From Paraclostridium hominis (lineage in GTDB: Bacteria; Bacillota; Clostridia; Peptostreptococcales; Peptostreptococcaceae), in NCBI RefSeq assembly GCF_014306135.1, contig NZ_JACRWD010000004.1:1-64000 (forward strand): DNA of 64,000 nt. Direction: 5' to 3'. The translations under genes were made by a program, and so were the position numbers. Positions within the stretch are counted from its first letter, which is position 1; each line of letters opens with the position of its first letter. Below are positions 1-8,198 of the stretch, one piece after another. The notes below the pieces were generated by a model, which saw only the letters and a list, made by a program, of their open reading frames with translations, did no database searches and was not told the origin of the DNA.

Positions 1-6
1 TAAAGA

Positions 7-127
<121 letters not shown>

Positions 128-268
128 ATCTTTTTTTATTTGAAAAAATTTAAATTTAATATAGAGGAAATCGATATCTAAAACTATTGCTATATAAAAA
201 ATCTATTTGTAATATTTTGAATATTAATGTAAAATTTTAATTGAAATCGTATATTAGGGAGGATTATT

Positions 269-715
269 ATGAAGAAGGTTTTACTATTATGTAGTATGGT
301 GTTTTTAATGACATCATTAGTTTTAGTAGGGTGTAGCAAAGGAGAAGAAACTAGTAATGAAAAAAAGTATAATTATTATACTGCAGATCAACTTAAAGAA
401 GCAATTGAGAAAAAAGAAGACATTACATTGTTAGATATACAAGTTGAAAAAGATTATAAGAAGCATCATATAAAAGGTGTAATTCCTACATATGCATATC
501 CGGTAAAAACTGAAGAAGAAAAAGCTAAGTTAGATAAAATATTACCTCAATTAGAAGAAAATGAAAATCCAATAATAGTAGTGTGCCCAGGTGGTGGCGG
601 TGGAGCTAAAAAAACTATAGATCATTTAGAGTCTAAAGGTATAAAAGCAGATAGATTGTTTATACTAGAAAATGGTCAAAAAGGTTGGCCTCATGATGAA
701 TTACTAGAAAAATAA
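269..715 (+). CDS. Rhodanese-like domain lipoprotein
   Basis: A 148-residue protein that begins with a lipoprotein signal peptide: basic MKK, a hydrophobic run, then lipobox LVGC with Cys22 as the acylation site. It is therefore expected on the outer face of the membrane. The remainder fits a single rhodanese fold: ADQLKEAIEKKEDITLLDIQVEKDY early on, then IIVVCPGGGGGA, where the Cys sits at the usual active-site position. The loop after the Cys is five glycines and lacks the terminal Arg common in CxxGxR rhodaneses, so substrate or activity may differ. The start follows GGGAGG at about 256. The gene stands alone, with a terminator after it. Sulfur transfer is inferred from fold only. Confidence 0.8.
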   Translation: MKKVLLLCSMVFLMTSLVLVGCSKGEETSNEKKYNYYTADQLKEAIEKKEDITLLDIQVEKDYKKHHIKGVIPTYAYPVKTEEEKAKLDKILPQLEENENPIIVVCPGGGGGAKKTIDHLESKGIKADRLFILENGQKGWPHDELLEK

Positions 716-720
716 ATTTT

Positions 721-754
721 AAGAGCTATTTTAATAAAAGATAGCTCTTTTTTA
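721..754 (+). terminator. Rho-independent terminator after rhodanese lipoprotein
   Basis: Nine-bp stem AAGAGCTAT / ATAGCTCTT with an 11-base loop, followed by a T-run. Confidence 0.85.
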
Positions 755-827
755 TATGCTAGGTTAATTTATAGGAATATAATTATTCTTATAAATTTAA
801 AAAATATTAAATTTATTTTCAATTTTT

Positions 828-852
828 GTTTAAAGCAAATGTTGACGGGTAT
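828..852 (+). promoter_or_regulatory. Candidate sigmaB-type promoter for rubrerythrin 1
   Basis: GTTTAA at 828-833, a 13-base spacer, then GGGTAT at 847-852. This matches the sigmaB consensus (GTTTAA, 12-15 bases, GGGWAW) in every position. It lies about 85 bases before the rubrerythrin start. sigmaB control of reverse rubrerythrins is known in Clostridioides difficile; applying it here is inference. Confidence 0.6.
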
Positions 853-938
853 ATATGTATTATAACAAGTTAATAAGAAATTAATATGAATTAATTTTAA
901 TTTATTAATATAGATAAGGTTAAAGGGAGGATTTTAAT

Positions 939-1484
939 ATGAAAAAGTTTGTTTGTACAATATGTGGATATATACATGAAGGAGAAATGCCACCAGAAGT
1001 GTGTCCTATATGTAAAGCGCCAGCTAGTAAGTTTGAGGAAATGAAAGGTGAAATGGTTTGGGCTGATGAACATAGAATAGGTGTAGCCCAAGGTGTTGAT
1101 GAAGAAATAGTTGAAGGATTAAGAGCTAATTTTACAGGAGAATGTACAGAAGTAGGAATGTACTTAGCAATGAGTCGTCAAGCAGATAGAGAAGGATATC
1201 CAGAAGTAGCAGAAGCTTATAAGAGAATAGCATTTGAAGAAGCAGAACATGCAGCTAAATTTGCTGAATTATTAGGCGAAGTAGTAGTAGCAGATACTCA
1301 AGCTAACTTAAAAGCAAGAGTAGAAGCAGAATACGGAGCAACTGATGGAAAATTAAAATTAGCTAAGAAAGCTAAAGAATTAGGATTAGATGCTATACAT
1401 GATACAGTTCATGAAATGTGTAAAGATGAAGCTAGACATGGTAAAGCATTCTTAGGTTTATTAAACAGACATTTTGGGAAATAA
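939..1484 (+). CDS. rbr: Reverse rubrerythrin 1
   Basis: A 181-residue reverse rubrerythrin. An N-terminal rubredoxin-type Fe(SCys)4 domain (Cys6, Cys9, Cys22, Cys25) precedes a four-helix diiron domain. The diiron ligands include EEAEHA at about 105-110 and KDEARHG near the C-terminus. In classical rubrerythrin the rubredoxin part is C-terminal. The family reduces hydrogen peroxide, and in clostridia also O2, in the cytoplasm using NAD(P)H through partner reductases. The start follows AGGGAGG at about 925. The protein differs at only four residues from its tandem neighbour: Val40/Thr, Glu55/Pro, Ile57/Val and Thr66/Val. The promoter in front resembles sigmaB promoters. Confidence 0.95.
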   Translation: MKKFVCTICGYIHEGEMPPEVCPICKAPASKFEEMKGEMVWADEHRIGVAQGVDEEIVEGLRANFTGECTEVGMYLAMSRQADREGYPEVAEAYKRIAFEEAEHAAKFAELLGEVVVADTQANLKARVEAEYGATDGKLKLAKKAKELGLDAIHDTVHEMCKDEARHGKAFLGLLNRHFGK

Positions 1485-1523
1485 TATAATAAGAGGAATT
1501 ATATAATTCCTCTTATTATATTA
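1482..1523. terminator. Perfect 20-bp palindrome after rubrerythrin 1
   Basis: The arm TAATATAATAAGAGGAATTA pairs perfectly with its complement across a 2-base centre and overlaps the stop codon. There is no clean T-run, so it may act as a terminator or as a 3'-end stabilising hairpin separating the two rubrerythrin genes. Confidence 0.6.
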
Positions 1524-1542
1524 ACTAAAAATCAGAAAAATT

Positions 1543-1571
1543 TTGAAATTTATGATTTAATATAGTAATAT
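1543..1571 (+). promoter_or_regulatory. Candidate promoter for rubrerythrin 2
   Basis: TTGAAA at 1543-1548, a 17-base spacer and TAATAT at 1566-1571 suggest a sigmaA-type promoter. A poorer sigmaB-like pair overlaps it: ATTTAA near 1555, 12 bases, GGGTAG near 1573, with one mismatch in each box. Confidence 0.4.
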
Positions 1572-1674
1572 AGGGTAGTATATATATGAGTAAAGTCAAA
1601 AGTTAACAAAATTAAAGGTTGAATTGATAGGGAAATTAATAAAAAGTTTATATAAATTTAGGAGGATTATAAAT

Positions 1675-2220
1675 ATGAAAAAATTTGTTTGTACAATATG
1701 TGGATATATACATGAAGGAGAAATGCCACCAGAAGTGTGCCCTATATGTAAAGCACCAGCTAGTAAGTTTGAAGAAATGAAAGGTGAAATGACTTGGGCT
1801 GATGAACATAGAATAGGTGTAGCACAAGGCGTAGATCCAGAAGTAGTAGAAGGATTAAGAGCTAACTTTGTAGGAGAATGTACAGAAGTAGGAATGTACT
1901 TAGCAATGAGTCGTCAAGCAGATAGAGAAGGATATCCAGAAGTAGCAGAAGCTTATAAGAGAATAGCATTTGAAGAAGCAGAACATGCAGCTAAATTTGC
2001 TGAATTATTAGGCGAAGTAGTAGTAGCAGATACTCAAGCTAACTTAAAAGCAAGAGTAGAAGCAGAATACGGAGCAACTGACGGAAAATTAAAATTAGCT
2101 AAGAAAGCTAAAGAATTAGGATTAGATGCTATACATGATACAGTTCATGAAATGTGTAAAGATGAAGCTAGACATGGTAAAGCATTCTTAGGATTATTAA
2201 ATAGACATTTTGGGAAATAA
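1675..2220 (+). CDS. rbr: Reverse rubrerythrin 2 (tandem copy)
   Basis: Second copy of the N-terminal-rubredoxin rubrerythrin, 181 residues, with the same Cys6/9/22/25 site and diiron motifs. The ATG at 1675 is chosen because AGGAGG lies about 10 bases before it and the product then aligns end to end with copy 1; a longer in-frame ATG at 1624 adds 17 unrelated residues. Residues 67-181 are identical to copy 1 and the DNA is nearly identical as well, which points to recent duplication or gene conversion. Intergenic sequences differ, so the two copies may respond to different signals. Role: peroxide/oxygen detoxification in an anaerobe. Confidence 0.95.
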   Translation: MKKFVCTICGYIHEGEMPPEVCPICKAPASKFEEMKGEMTWADEHRIGVAQGVDPEVVEGLRANFVGECTEVGMYLAMSRQADREGYPEVAEAYKRIAFEEAEHAAKFAELLGEVVVADTQANLKARVEAEYGATDGKLKLAKKAKELGLDAIHDTVHEMCKDEARHGKAFLGLLNRHFGK

Positions 2221-2226
2221 TATATA

Positions 2227-2262
2227 AAGGAGGAAATCTAAATAGATTTCTTCCTTATTTAT
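2227..2262 (+). terminator. Terminator after rubrerythrin 2
   Basis: Thirteen-bp stem AAGGAGGAAATCT / AGATTTCTTCCTT with one G-U pair and a 4-base loop, followed by a T-rich tail. Confidence 0.8.
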
Positions 2263-2532
2263 TTTCAATATATTTAAGTAAATAGAAAGTATAAATTGCA
2301 TTAGACAAAATACTAAATAGGCAATTTTAGTCGTTGGATGATGTATAAGAAATTAAATTAGTAAATATGGTTAAAGGATTTTATCAAACTAAATTTTTAG
2401 ATAAATATCTTTATACTGTAATAATACTAGTTTAAATATAATATGATTAAAATATAAAGATATCTAAATATAAATAAAGGAGTAATAATATTTTTATAGA
2501 ATACTATTACATATGATGAAAATTTAATATAC
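2263..2532. other. AT-rich gap with no recognised gene
   Basis: About 270 bases between the rubrerythrin terminator and the riboswitch. No open frame with a ribosome-binding site and no RNA motif was seen. It must hold the promoter of the riboswitch, but no convincing -35/-10 pair was identified. Confidence 0.5.
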
Positions 2533-2702
2533 TATATTATAGGTTTTTATTTATAAAATTAATAGGGAAAGAGGTTAAAATCCTCTGCAGCCCCCGCTAC
2601 TGTTATGCTGATGAAACTTTTTATACCACTGTGACTTAATATAAGTTATGGGAAGGAAAAGTAGTAAGATGAAGCTAAGCCAGGAGACCTGCCTATAATA
2701 TA
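2533..2702 (+). ncRNA. Cobalamin (B12) riboswitch
   Basis: An 11-bp P1 helix joins TATATTATAGG (2533-2543) to CCTATAATATA (2692-2702). Inside are the hallmark blocks: AGAGGTTAAAATCCTCTGCA, the B12 box GAAGCTAAGCCAGGAGACCTG near 2672-2691, GCCCCCGCTACTG, and CCACTGTGAC with ATGGGAAGG. The full aptamer appears intact. Binding of a cobalamin is known for the family. Unusually, no gene follows: two terminators lie between it and pcrA at 3072. Confidence 0.92.
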
Positions 2703-2803
2703 TAAATTAATTTCTTCGGGGTGAAGGAAAATAGTTTAAAATTTGTATATAATAAGTTGATGATGATTATTTTGTATACAAACTATTAAGTTATATTAAT
2801 CCT

Positions 2804-2830
2804 AATCCCGGTATTGGGATTTTTTTATTT
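2804..2830 (+). terminator. Terminator of the riboswitch transcript
   Basis: Six-bp stem AATCCC / GGGATT with loop GGTATT, followed by a run of T. It sits about 100 bases after the aptamer and is the likely expression platform or the end of a short RNA. A hairpin pairing AATAGTTT with AAACTATT (about 2731-2788) lies between. Confidence 0.7.
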
Positions 2831-2909
2831 TAAATCCTAATATATAATTAAGCCCCTAATCTTATTAGATTAATATAAATAAAGAAATTATATTTTAGCC
2901 TAACTTTAG

Positions 2910-2942
2910 CTCCTTAGATTTTATCTAAGGAGTTTTTATTTA
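2910..2942 (+). terminator. Second terminator ahead of pcrA
   Basis: Nine-bp stem CTCCTTAGA / TCTAAGGAG, 5-base loop, T-run. It further insulates pcrA from the riboswitch. The rest of 2831-3071 shows no gene. Confidence 0.8.
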
Positions 2943-3071
2943 ATTATAAAGACGATATGATTTTAAAGATTGTAAATTATGGATATCATTAATATGTAGA
3001 ATTAATAAATTTGAATTAATATAGATAATAGATTAAAATATACATATAACATTGACTGTAGGAGGTAATTA

Positions 3072-5294
3072 ATGGATATAGATTCGCTAAACCCCGCCCA
3101 AAAAGAAGCGGTACTTAAAACAGAAGGACCAGTACTTATATTAGCAGGAGCTGGATCTGGAAAAACGAGAGTTTTAACAACTAGAATAGCTCATCTTATG
3201 AAAAATAAAGGAGTACATCCTAGTAATATATTAGCAATAACATTCACAAATAAAGCGGCAAATGAAATGAAGGAAAGAGTTGAAGAAACCATAGATTCAG
3301 ATGTAAAAGATATGTGGATAACAACTTTCCACTCATGCTGTGTTAGAATGCTTAGAAAAGATATAAATAGAATAGGCTATAATAGATCTTTTGTTATATA
3401 TGATAGTTCAGACCAAGTAACTTTAGTTAAAGATTGTTTAAAAGAACTTAATTTAAGTGACAAAGCATTTGAGCCTAAAGTTGTTATAAGTTATATATCT
3501 GGAGCAAAAGATAAATTACTAACTCCTAAAGAATATAAGGATATGCATAGAAATGATGCTAGAATGAGTAAAATTGCTGATGTATATACACTTTATCAAG
3601 ATAGATTAAAAAGAAATAGTGCACTTGACTTTGATGACTTAATAATAAAGACAGTAGAATTGTTAAAGACTGAAGAAAGTGTACTAGCTTATTATAGAAA
3701 TAAATTTAAATATATAATGGTTGATGAGTATCAAGATACAAGCAAAGCTCAATATGAATTTATAAAATTATTAGCTAAAGAGCATCAAAATATATGTGTT
3801 GTTGGAGACGATGACCAAAGTATATATGGTTGGAGAGGTGCAGATATAAGAAATATACTTGAATTTGAAAGAGATTATGAAGATGTTCATGTTGTAAAAT
3901 TAGAACAAAATTATAGATCAACTCAAGTCATATTGGATGCTGCAAATACAGTTATATCTAACAATATAGAAAGAAAAAGAAAAAAACTGTGGAGTGAGCA
4001 AAAAGAAGGGGAAAAAATAAAGATACAAGTTGCAAATGATGAAATGGAAGAAGCTGATTTTGTAGCTGATAATATATGGAGAATCCATAGAAAAGAAAAT
4101 AAACCTTTCAAAGATTTTGCAGTACTATACAGAGCAAATGCACAGGCACGTGCTATAGAAGATGCTTTAAATAGAAGTCAAATACCTTATAATATATATG
4201 GTGGTACTAAATTCTATGAAAGAAAAGAGATAAAGGATTTAGTTGCTTATTTAAGAGTTCTTCAAAATGTACAAGATGATATATCTTTAAAAAGAATAAT
4301 AAATGTACCTAAAAGAGGAATTGGACTTAGAACTATAGAAAAAATAGAAGATAGAGCAAGTTTAAGACAAGAAAGTATATTTTCTGTGCTTTTAGATGTA
4401 GATACTAATTCAGATATATCTACAAAAGCTAGAGCAAATATAAATGGATTTGTAGATTTAATAGGAACACTTAGAGTAATAAAAGATGCTTATTCCGTAA
4501 GTAAGCTTATAGAAAAGGTACTTGATGTTACAGGGTATTTAGATGAACTTGAAAAAGATAAAAGTGAAGAATCTCAAGATAGAATAGATAACTTAAAAGA
4601 GTTTATATCTATAGCTATAGAATTTGAAAATACTAGTGAAGAAAAAGATTTAGAAACTTTCTTAACTAATGTTGCTCTTACTTCTTCAGAAAGTGATGAT
4701 GAAGAAGACGATAGAGTATCTCTTATGACTATACATACATCTAAAGGACTAGAGTTTCCTGTAGTTTATTTAGTTGGTATGGAAGAAGGATTATTCCCAA
4801 TATCAAGGGCCGTAAGATCTATGAGTGAGTCAGATATAGAAGAGGAGAGAAGACTTTGCTATGTTGGGATAACAAGAGCTAAAAAAGAGTTATATATGAC
4901 ACTTACAAAGAAAAGAACTCTTTATGGAAAAACTAATCCATCTATACAATCAAGATTTATGGAGGAATTACCAGAAGAGTGCATAGAAAAATTAAATAAA
5001 GAGGAGCATGAGCTAAGTTATTCTAAAGCAAATTACAATATATTAGATAAGTATAAGCAAAAATATATGAAGTCTATGAATAAGGCAAATGTTGCAAGTA
5101 AGGTTAATGCTACTATAAAAGAAAGTAAAACTGAATCTAATGTTGATGATATAAAATTAGGTTCTAAGGTTCATCATCCTAAGTTTGGGGTAGGAACTGT
5201 AGTAGCAGCTTCTGGCTCTGATTTAACAATAGCTTTTAATAATCAAGGTATAAAGAAAATAAATAAAGAATACACTACATTAGATTTACTATAA
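3072..5294 (+). CDS. pcrA: ATP-dependent DNA helicase PcrA/UvrD
   Basis: Superfamily 1A 3'-5' DNA helicase of 740 residues, the usual PcrA length. Visible motifs in order: Q-motif region LNPAQKEAV, Walker A AGAGSGKT (about 26-33), ITFTNKAANEMKER (Ia), motif II DEYQDT (about 218-223), motif III GDDDQSIYGWRGA, motif IV QNYRST, motif V TIHTSKGLEFPVVY and motif VI YVGITRAKK. The final 45 residues (KLGSKVHHPKFGVGTVV) form the C-terminal Tudor-like domain that binds RNA polymerase. It works in nucleotide excision repair, plasmid replication and removal of RecA or stalled polymerase. The start follows AGGAGG. It is co-oriented with the aminopeptidase gene 28 bases downstream. Confidence 0.97.
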   Translation: MDIDSLNPAQKEAVLKTEGPVLILAGAGSGKTRVLTTRIAHLMKNKGVHPSNILAITFTNKAANEMKERVEETIDSDVKDMWITTFHSCCVRMLRKDINRIGYNRSFVIYDSSDQVTLVKDCLKELNLSDKAFEPKVVISYISGAKDKLLTPKEYKDMHRNDARMSKIADVYTLYQDRLKRNSALDFDDLIIKTVELLKTEESVLAYYRNKFKYIMVDEYQDTSKAQYEFIKLLAKEHQNICVVGDDDQSIYGWRGADIRNILEFERDYEDVHVVKLEQNYRSTQVILDAANTVISNNIERKRKKLWSEQKEGEKIKIQVANDEMEEADFVADNIWRIHRKENKPFKDFAVLYRANAQARAIEDALNRSQIPYNIYGGTKFYERKEIKDLVAYLRVLQNVQDDISLKRIINVPKRGIGLRTIEKIEDRASLRQESIFSVLLDVDTNSDISTKARANINGFVDLIGTLRVIKDAYSVSKLIEKVLDVTGYLDELEKDKSEESQDRIDNLKEFISIAIEFENTSEEKDLETFLTNVALTSSESDDEEDDRVSLMTIHTSKGLEFPVVYLVGMEEGLFPISRAVRSMSESDIEEERRLCYVGITRAKKELYMTLTKKRTLYGKTNPSIQSRFMEELPEECIEKLNKEEHELSYSKANYNILDKYKQKYMKSMNKANVASKVNATIKESKTESNVDDIKLGSKVHHPKFGVGTVVAASGSDLTIAFNNQGIKKINKEYTTLDLL

Positions 5295-5322
5295 AATTTA
5301 ATATAATTAAGGGGGATTTAAT

Positions 5323-6621
5323 ATGAATTCAAAAGAATTTGCTAGAAATTTAATCGGGTTTATAGAGAAAAGTCCAACAGCTTTTCATTCAGTAGAAACA
5401 TCAGAAGAATTATTAAAATTGAATGGATTTAAAAAACTTGATGCTAGAGACAAGTGGACTATAGAAAAAGGCGGAAAGTATTACACAACTAAAAATTCAT
5501 CAGCTATAATAGCTTTTACTGTTGATACTGATAATTTAAAAGAGGATGGATTTAGAATAATAGGTTCTCATTCAGATTCACCTTCATTTAGAATTAAACC
5601 AAATCCAGAGATGGAAGTTGAAAAAACTTATTTAAAACTAAATACAGAATGCTATGGAGGACCTATATTAAACACTTGGTTAGATAGACCACTAGCTATA
5701 GCAGGTAGAGTTATATTAAAAGGAGAAGATATACTAAGACCTGTTGAAACTTTAATAAATATAAATAGACCTATATGTATAATACCTAATTTAGCTATAC
5801 ACATGAATAGACAAGTAAATGAAGGCGTAGCTTTAAATAAGCAAAAGGATATGTTGCCATTAGTAGGATTATTAAATGATACATTAGAAAAAGATAATTT
5901 CTTAATAAAAACTATAGCTAATGAGTTAGGAAGAAAAGTAGAAGAAATACTTGATTTTGATTTATTTTTATATGAATATGAAAAAGGTATGCTAATAGGA
6001 CCAAATGAAGAAATGATATCTTGTGGAAGACTAGATAATTTATCTATGGCACATGCTAGTTTACATGCATTAATAGATTCTAAACCTTCAAGAGGCGTTA
6101 ATGTAGTATCGGTATTTGACAATGAAGAAGTAGGAAGTTCAACTAAGCAAGGAGCAGATTCTAATATGCTAATAAATGTATTAGAAAGAATATCTTTATG
6201 TTTAGGTCAAAGTAGAGAAGAATTCTTTAGAAGCTTATATTCCTCATTTATAATATCTGCTGATCTTGCACATGCTGTTCATCCTAATGTTTCAGAAAAA
6301 CATGATCCAACGAATAGAGCAGTTATGGGTAAAGGACCAGTTATAAAAATAAATGCAAATCAAGCATATACAAGTGATAGTCAATCTACAGCTGTTTATA
6401 AATCTATATGTAAAGAAGCTGGAGTTAATTGCCAAGAATTTGTTAATAGATCTGATGTAAGAGGTGGAAGTACAATAGGACCTATATCATCTACACATAT
6501 AGATATACCATCAGTAGATGTAGGAAGTCCGATACTTGCTATGCATTCTATAAGAGAATTAGGATGTGTAGAAGATCATATGGATATATATAAAACTTTT
6601 AAAACATTTTATGAATTATAA
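5323..6621 (+). CDS. apeB: M18 family aminopeptidase
   Basis: Cytoplasmic dinuclear-zinc aminopeptidase of the M18 family, 432 residues (family about 430-460). Metal and catalytic signatures are GSHSDSPSFRIKP (first His and Asp), NEEVGSSTKQGA (Glu-Glu pair), CGRLDNLSMAHA (Asp) and a C-terminal DVGSPILAMHSIREL containing the last His. M18 enzymes remove N-terminal, often acidic, residues and form dodecamers. The start has GGGGG about 8 bases upstream. It follows pcrA closely and probably shares its transcript; a long hairpin lies after it. The assignment to M18 is firm; the precise substrate is not. Confidence 0.93.
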   Translation: MNSKEFARNLIGFIEKSPTAFHSVETSEELLKLNGFKKLDARDKWTIEKGGKYYTTKNSSAIIAFTVDTDNLKEDGFRIIGSHSDSPSFRIKPNPEMEVEKTYLKLNTECYGGPILNTWLDRPLAIAGRVILKGEDILRPVETLININRPICIIPNLAIHMNRQVNEGVALNKQKDMLPLVGLLNDTLEKDNFLIKTIANELGRKVEEILDFDLFLYEYEKGMLIGPNEEMISCGRLDNLSMAHASLHALIDSKPSRGVNVVSVFDNEEVGSSTKQGADSNMLINVLERISLCLGQSREEFFRSLYSSFIISADLAHAVHPNVSEKHDPTNRAVMGKGPVIKINANQAYTSDSQSTAVYKSICKEAGVNCQEFVNRSDVRGGSTIGPISSTHIDIPSVDVGSPILAMHSIRELGCVEDHMDIYKTFKTFYEL

Positions 6622-6644
6622 AATTAATAAAAAAAGTTAAAGTT

Positions 6645-6684
6645 AGGGGATGTATAAAAAGTATTTTACTTTTAGACATCCCCT
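6645..6684 (+). terminator. Hairpin after M18 aminopeptidase
   Basis: AGGGGATGT pairs with ACATCCCCT, and inner arms AAAAGTA / TACTTTT extend the hairpin. The T-run is poor, so termination is probable but not certain. Confidence 0.55.
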
Positions 6685-6734
6685 ATAATCATTAATGAAA
6701 ATAAATATAGGAAAAAGAATAGGAGTGATTTTAG

Positions 6735-7484
6735 ATGAAGACAGGTTTATGCCTAGCAGGCGGAGGGGCTAAAGGAGCATTTCAAGCTGGAGTTATATAT
6801 GGATTATATGAAAAAGGAATAAAATTTGATGCTATAGCTGGAACATCTATAGGGGCTATAAATGGATATTATATATACACAGAAAATGTTAACAAGTTGA
6901 AAGAAATGTGGATAAACATTCAGAAAATTGGTGAAAACGGTATCAAAATAGTTGATAATACTGTGGATAATTCTTTAGCAATTGATGAATTAAGAGGATT
7001 AATCAACAACTCAAGTTATTCAAAACCTTGCTATATCAATTATGTGGAAGTTGAAAATTCAAAATTAGAAGAAAAAATAGTAGATATATCTGAACTAAGT
7101 TATGAAGATGCATTATTAAGTATAAAATATAGTTCATTACTTCCGTTTAGACCGTCAAAAGAGTTAAAGCCTTTTGAACAATTTGGCAAAGATTTAATAG
7201 AGGGGTTATATGATGGATATAAATTAGATGGGGGTATATTAAATAATGTTTTAATAAAGCCCTTAATAGAAGCTAAAATGGATAAAATAATAGTTATAAC
7301 TATGAAACATGATTATGAATTACCAGAAGATATAAAGAACATATATAAAGAGGAAGATATAATTATTATAAGACCAAATACTATATTTGAAAAAAATGCT
7401 ACTCTAAGATTTGAAGGTGAGTTTTGTAAGAAGATATTTAATGAAGGTTATGAAATTGTAAAAAATATGGATATTAATTTGTAA
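6735..7484 (+). CDS. Patatin-like phospholipase family protein
   Basis: 249-residue patatin-type acyl hydrolase with a Ser-Asp dyad. The oxyanion loop GGGAKGAF lies at 9-16, the nucleophile elbow GTSIG has Ser38, and the catalytic Asp sits in LDGG near 163. No signal peptide is visible, so it is probably cytoplasmic or membrane-associated. The family hydrolyses phospholipids or other acyl esters; the substrate here is unknown. ATG 6735 follows AGGAGTGA. It appears to be a single-gene unit. Confidence 0.88.
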   Translation: MKTGLCLAGGGAKGAFQAGVIYGLYEKGIKFDAIAGTSIGAINGYYIYTENVNKLKEMWINIQKIGENGIKIVDNTVDNSLAIDELRGLINNSSYSKPCYINYVEVENSKLEEKIVDISELSYEDALLSIKYSSLLPFRPSKELKPFEQFGKDLIEGLYDGYKLDGGILNNVLIKPLIEAKMDKIIVITMKHDYELPEDIKNIYKEEDIIIIRPNTIFEKNATLRFEGEFCKKIFNEGYEIVKNMDINL

Positions 7485-7508
7485 ATAACTACAATTATAT
7501 TAAAAACA

Positions 7509-7537
7509 TTGAATAAATTGTCGTATATTAGTATAAT
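7509..7537 (+). promoter_or_regulatory. sigmaA-type promoter for the P-loop protein gene
   Basis: TTGAAT, exactly 17 bases, TATAAT, placed about 48 bases before the ATG at 7585. Confidence 0.7.
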
Positions 7538-7584
7538 AAAAAAGTTCTAATTTTGAAATATAAAATATGGAGTTGATATAAATT

Positions 7585-8172
7585 ATGGCAACTAAAAGAA
7601 TTGCTGTACTAGGTGGACCTAGATGCGGAAAGACAACATTAATACAACACTTATATGTAGAAATGAAGATATCTGGATTAGATGTAGGATATGCTTTAGA
7701 ATACTCTACTGAATATTTAAGAGATAAGGGTATGATAGAAACTATATCTGAGCAGTATGGTATATATTTAGGGCAAAAGAAAATAGAAGACGATTTATCA
7801 GCATTTGATTATGCACTTACAGATTATGCTACATTTGTACCTTACATATACGGTAGATTTATGCTAGGAGATAGAAAAAGAACTCAAAAAGAGATTCAAA
7901 TTTTAAAGGATTTATATTGTTTAGCATTAGAAGATATACAAAACTATGATATGATAATATACGTTCCTAGAGAATTTGGATATGTTAAAGATGGAGTAAG
8001 ATGGCAAGATGAAAGTATAGCTATTAAAATCGATGAAGCTATATTAAGTTTCTTAAAAGCAGAGAATATAAATTATATAGAAGTTTCAGGATCTACGAAA
8101 GATAGAGCTAAGCAAATATTAGATTTATTAGATATAAATTATGAAGAAACTGCATTATTAAATGAAAAATAA
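7585..8172 (+). CDS. Small P-loop ATPase/kinase-like protein (AAA_28-like)
   Basis: 195-residue protein with a Walker A motif GGPRCGKTT at 9-17 and a possible Walker B in NYDMIIYVPREFGY. The size and layout (a P-loop followed by helices and a central DYALTDYATF region) resemble AAA_28-type ATPases, which look like small nucleotide kinases. No partner gene identifies its substrate. It has its own promoter, and the terminator stem includes its stop codon, so it is a single-gene unit. Confidence 0.7.
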   Translation: MATKRIAVLGGPRCGKTTLIQHLYVEMKISGLDVGYALEYSTEYLRDKGMIETISEQYGIYLGQKKIEDDLSAFDYALTDYATFVPYIYGRFMLGDRKRTQKEIQILKDLYCLALEDIQNYDMIIYVPREFGYVKDGVRWQDESIAIKIDEAILSFLKAENINYIEVSGSTKDRAKQILDLLDINYEETALLNEK

Positions 8173-8198
8173 GCTACTAAAATAAGTAGCTTATTTTT
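8165..8198 (+). terminator. Terminator of P-loop protein gene
   Basis: Perfect 14-bp stem AAAAATAAGCTACT / AGTAGCTTATTTTT with a 6-base loop. The stem includes the stop codon. Confidence 0.85.

Noticed and set aside
1624..1674. Longer in-frame start for rubrerythrin 2 adding 17 residues
   Set aside because: No ribosome-binding site for that ATG, and the extra residues have no match in copy 1. AGGAGG supports ATG 1675.
5652..6122. Minus-strand open frame of 156 codons
   Set aside because: Lies wholly inside the M18 aminopeptidase gene, has no ribosome-binding site and a composition expected of a shadow frame.
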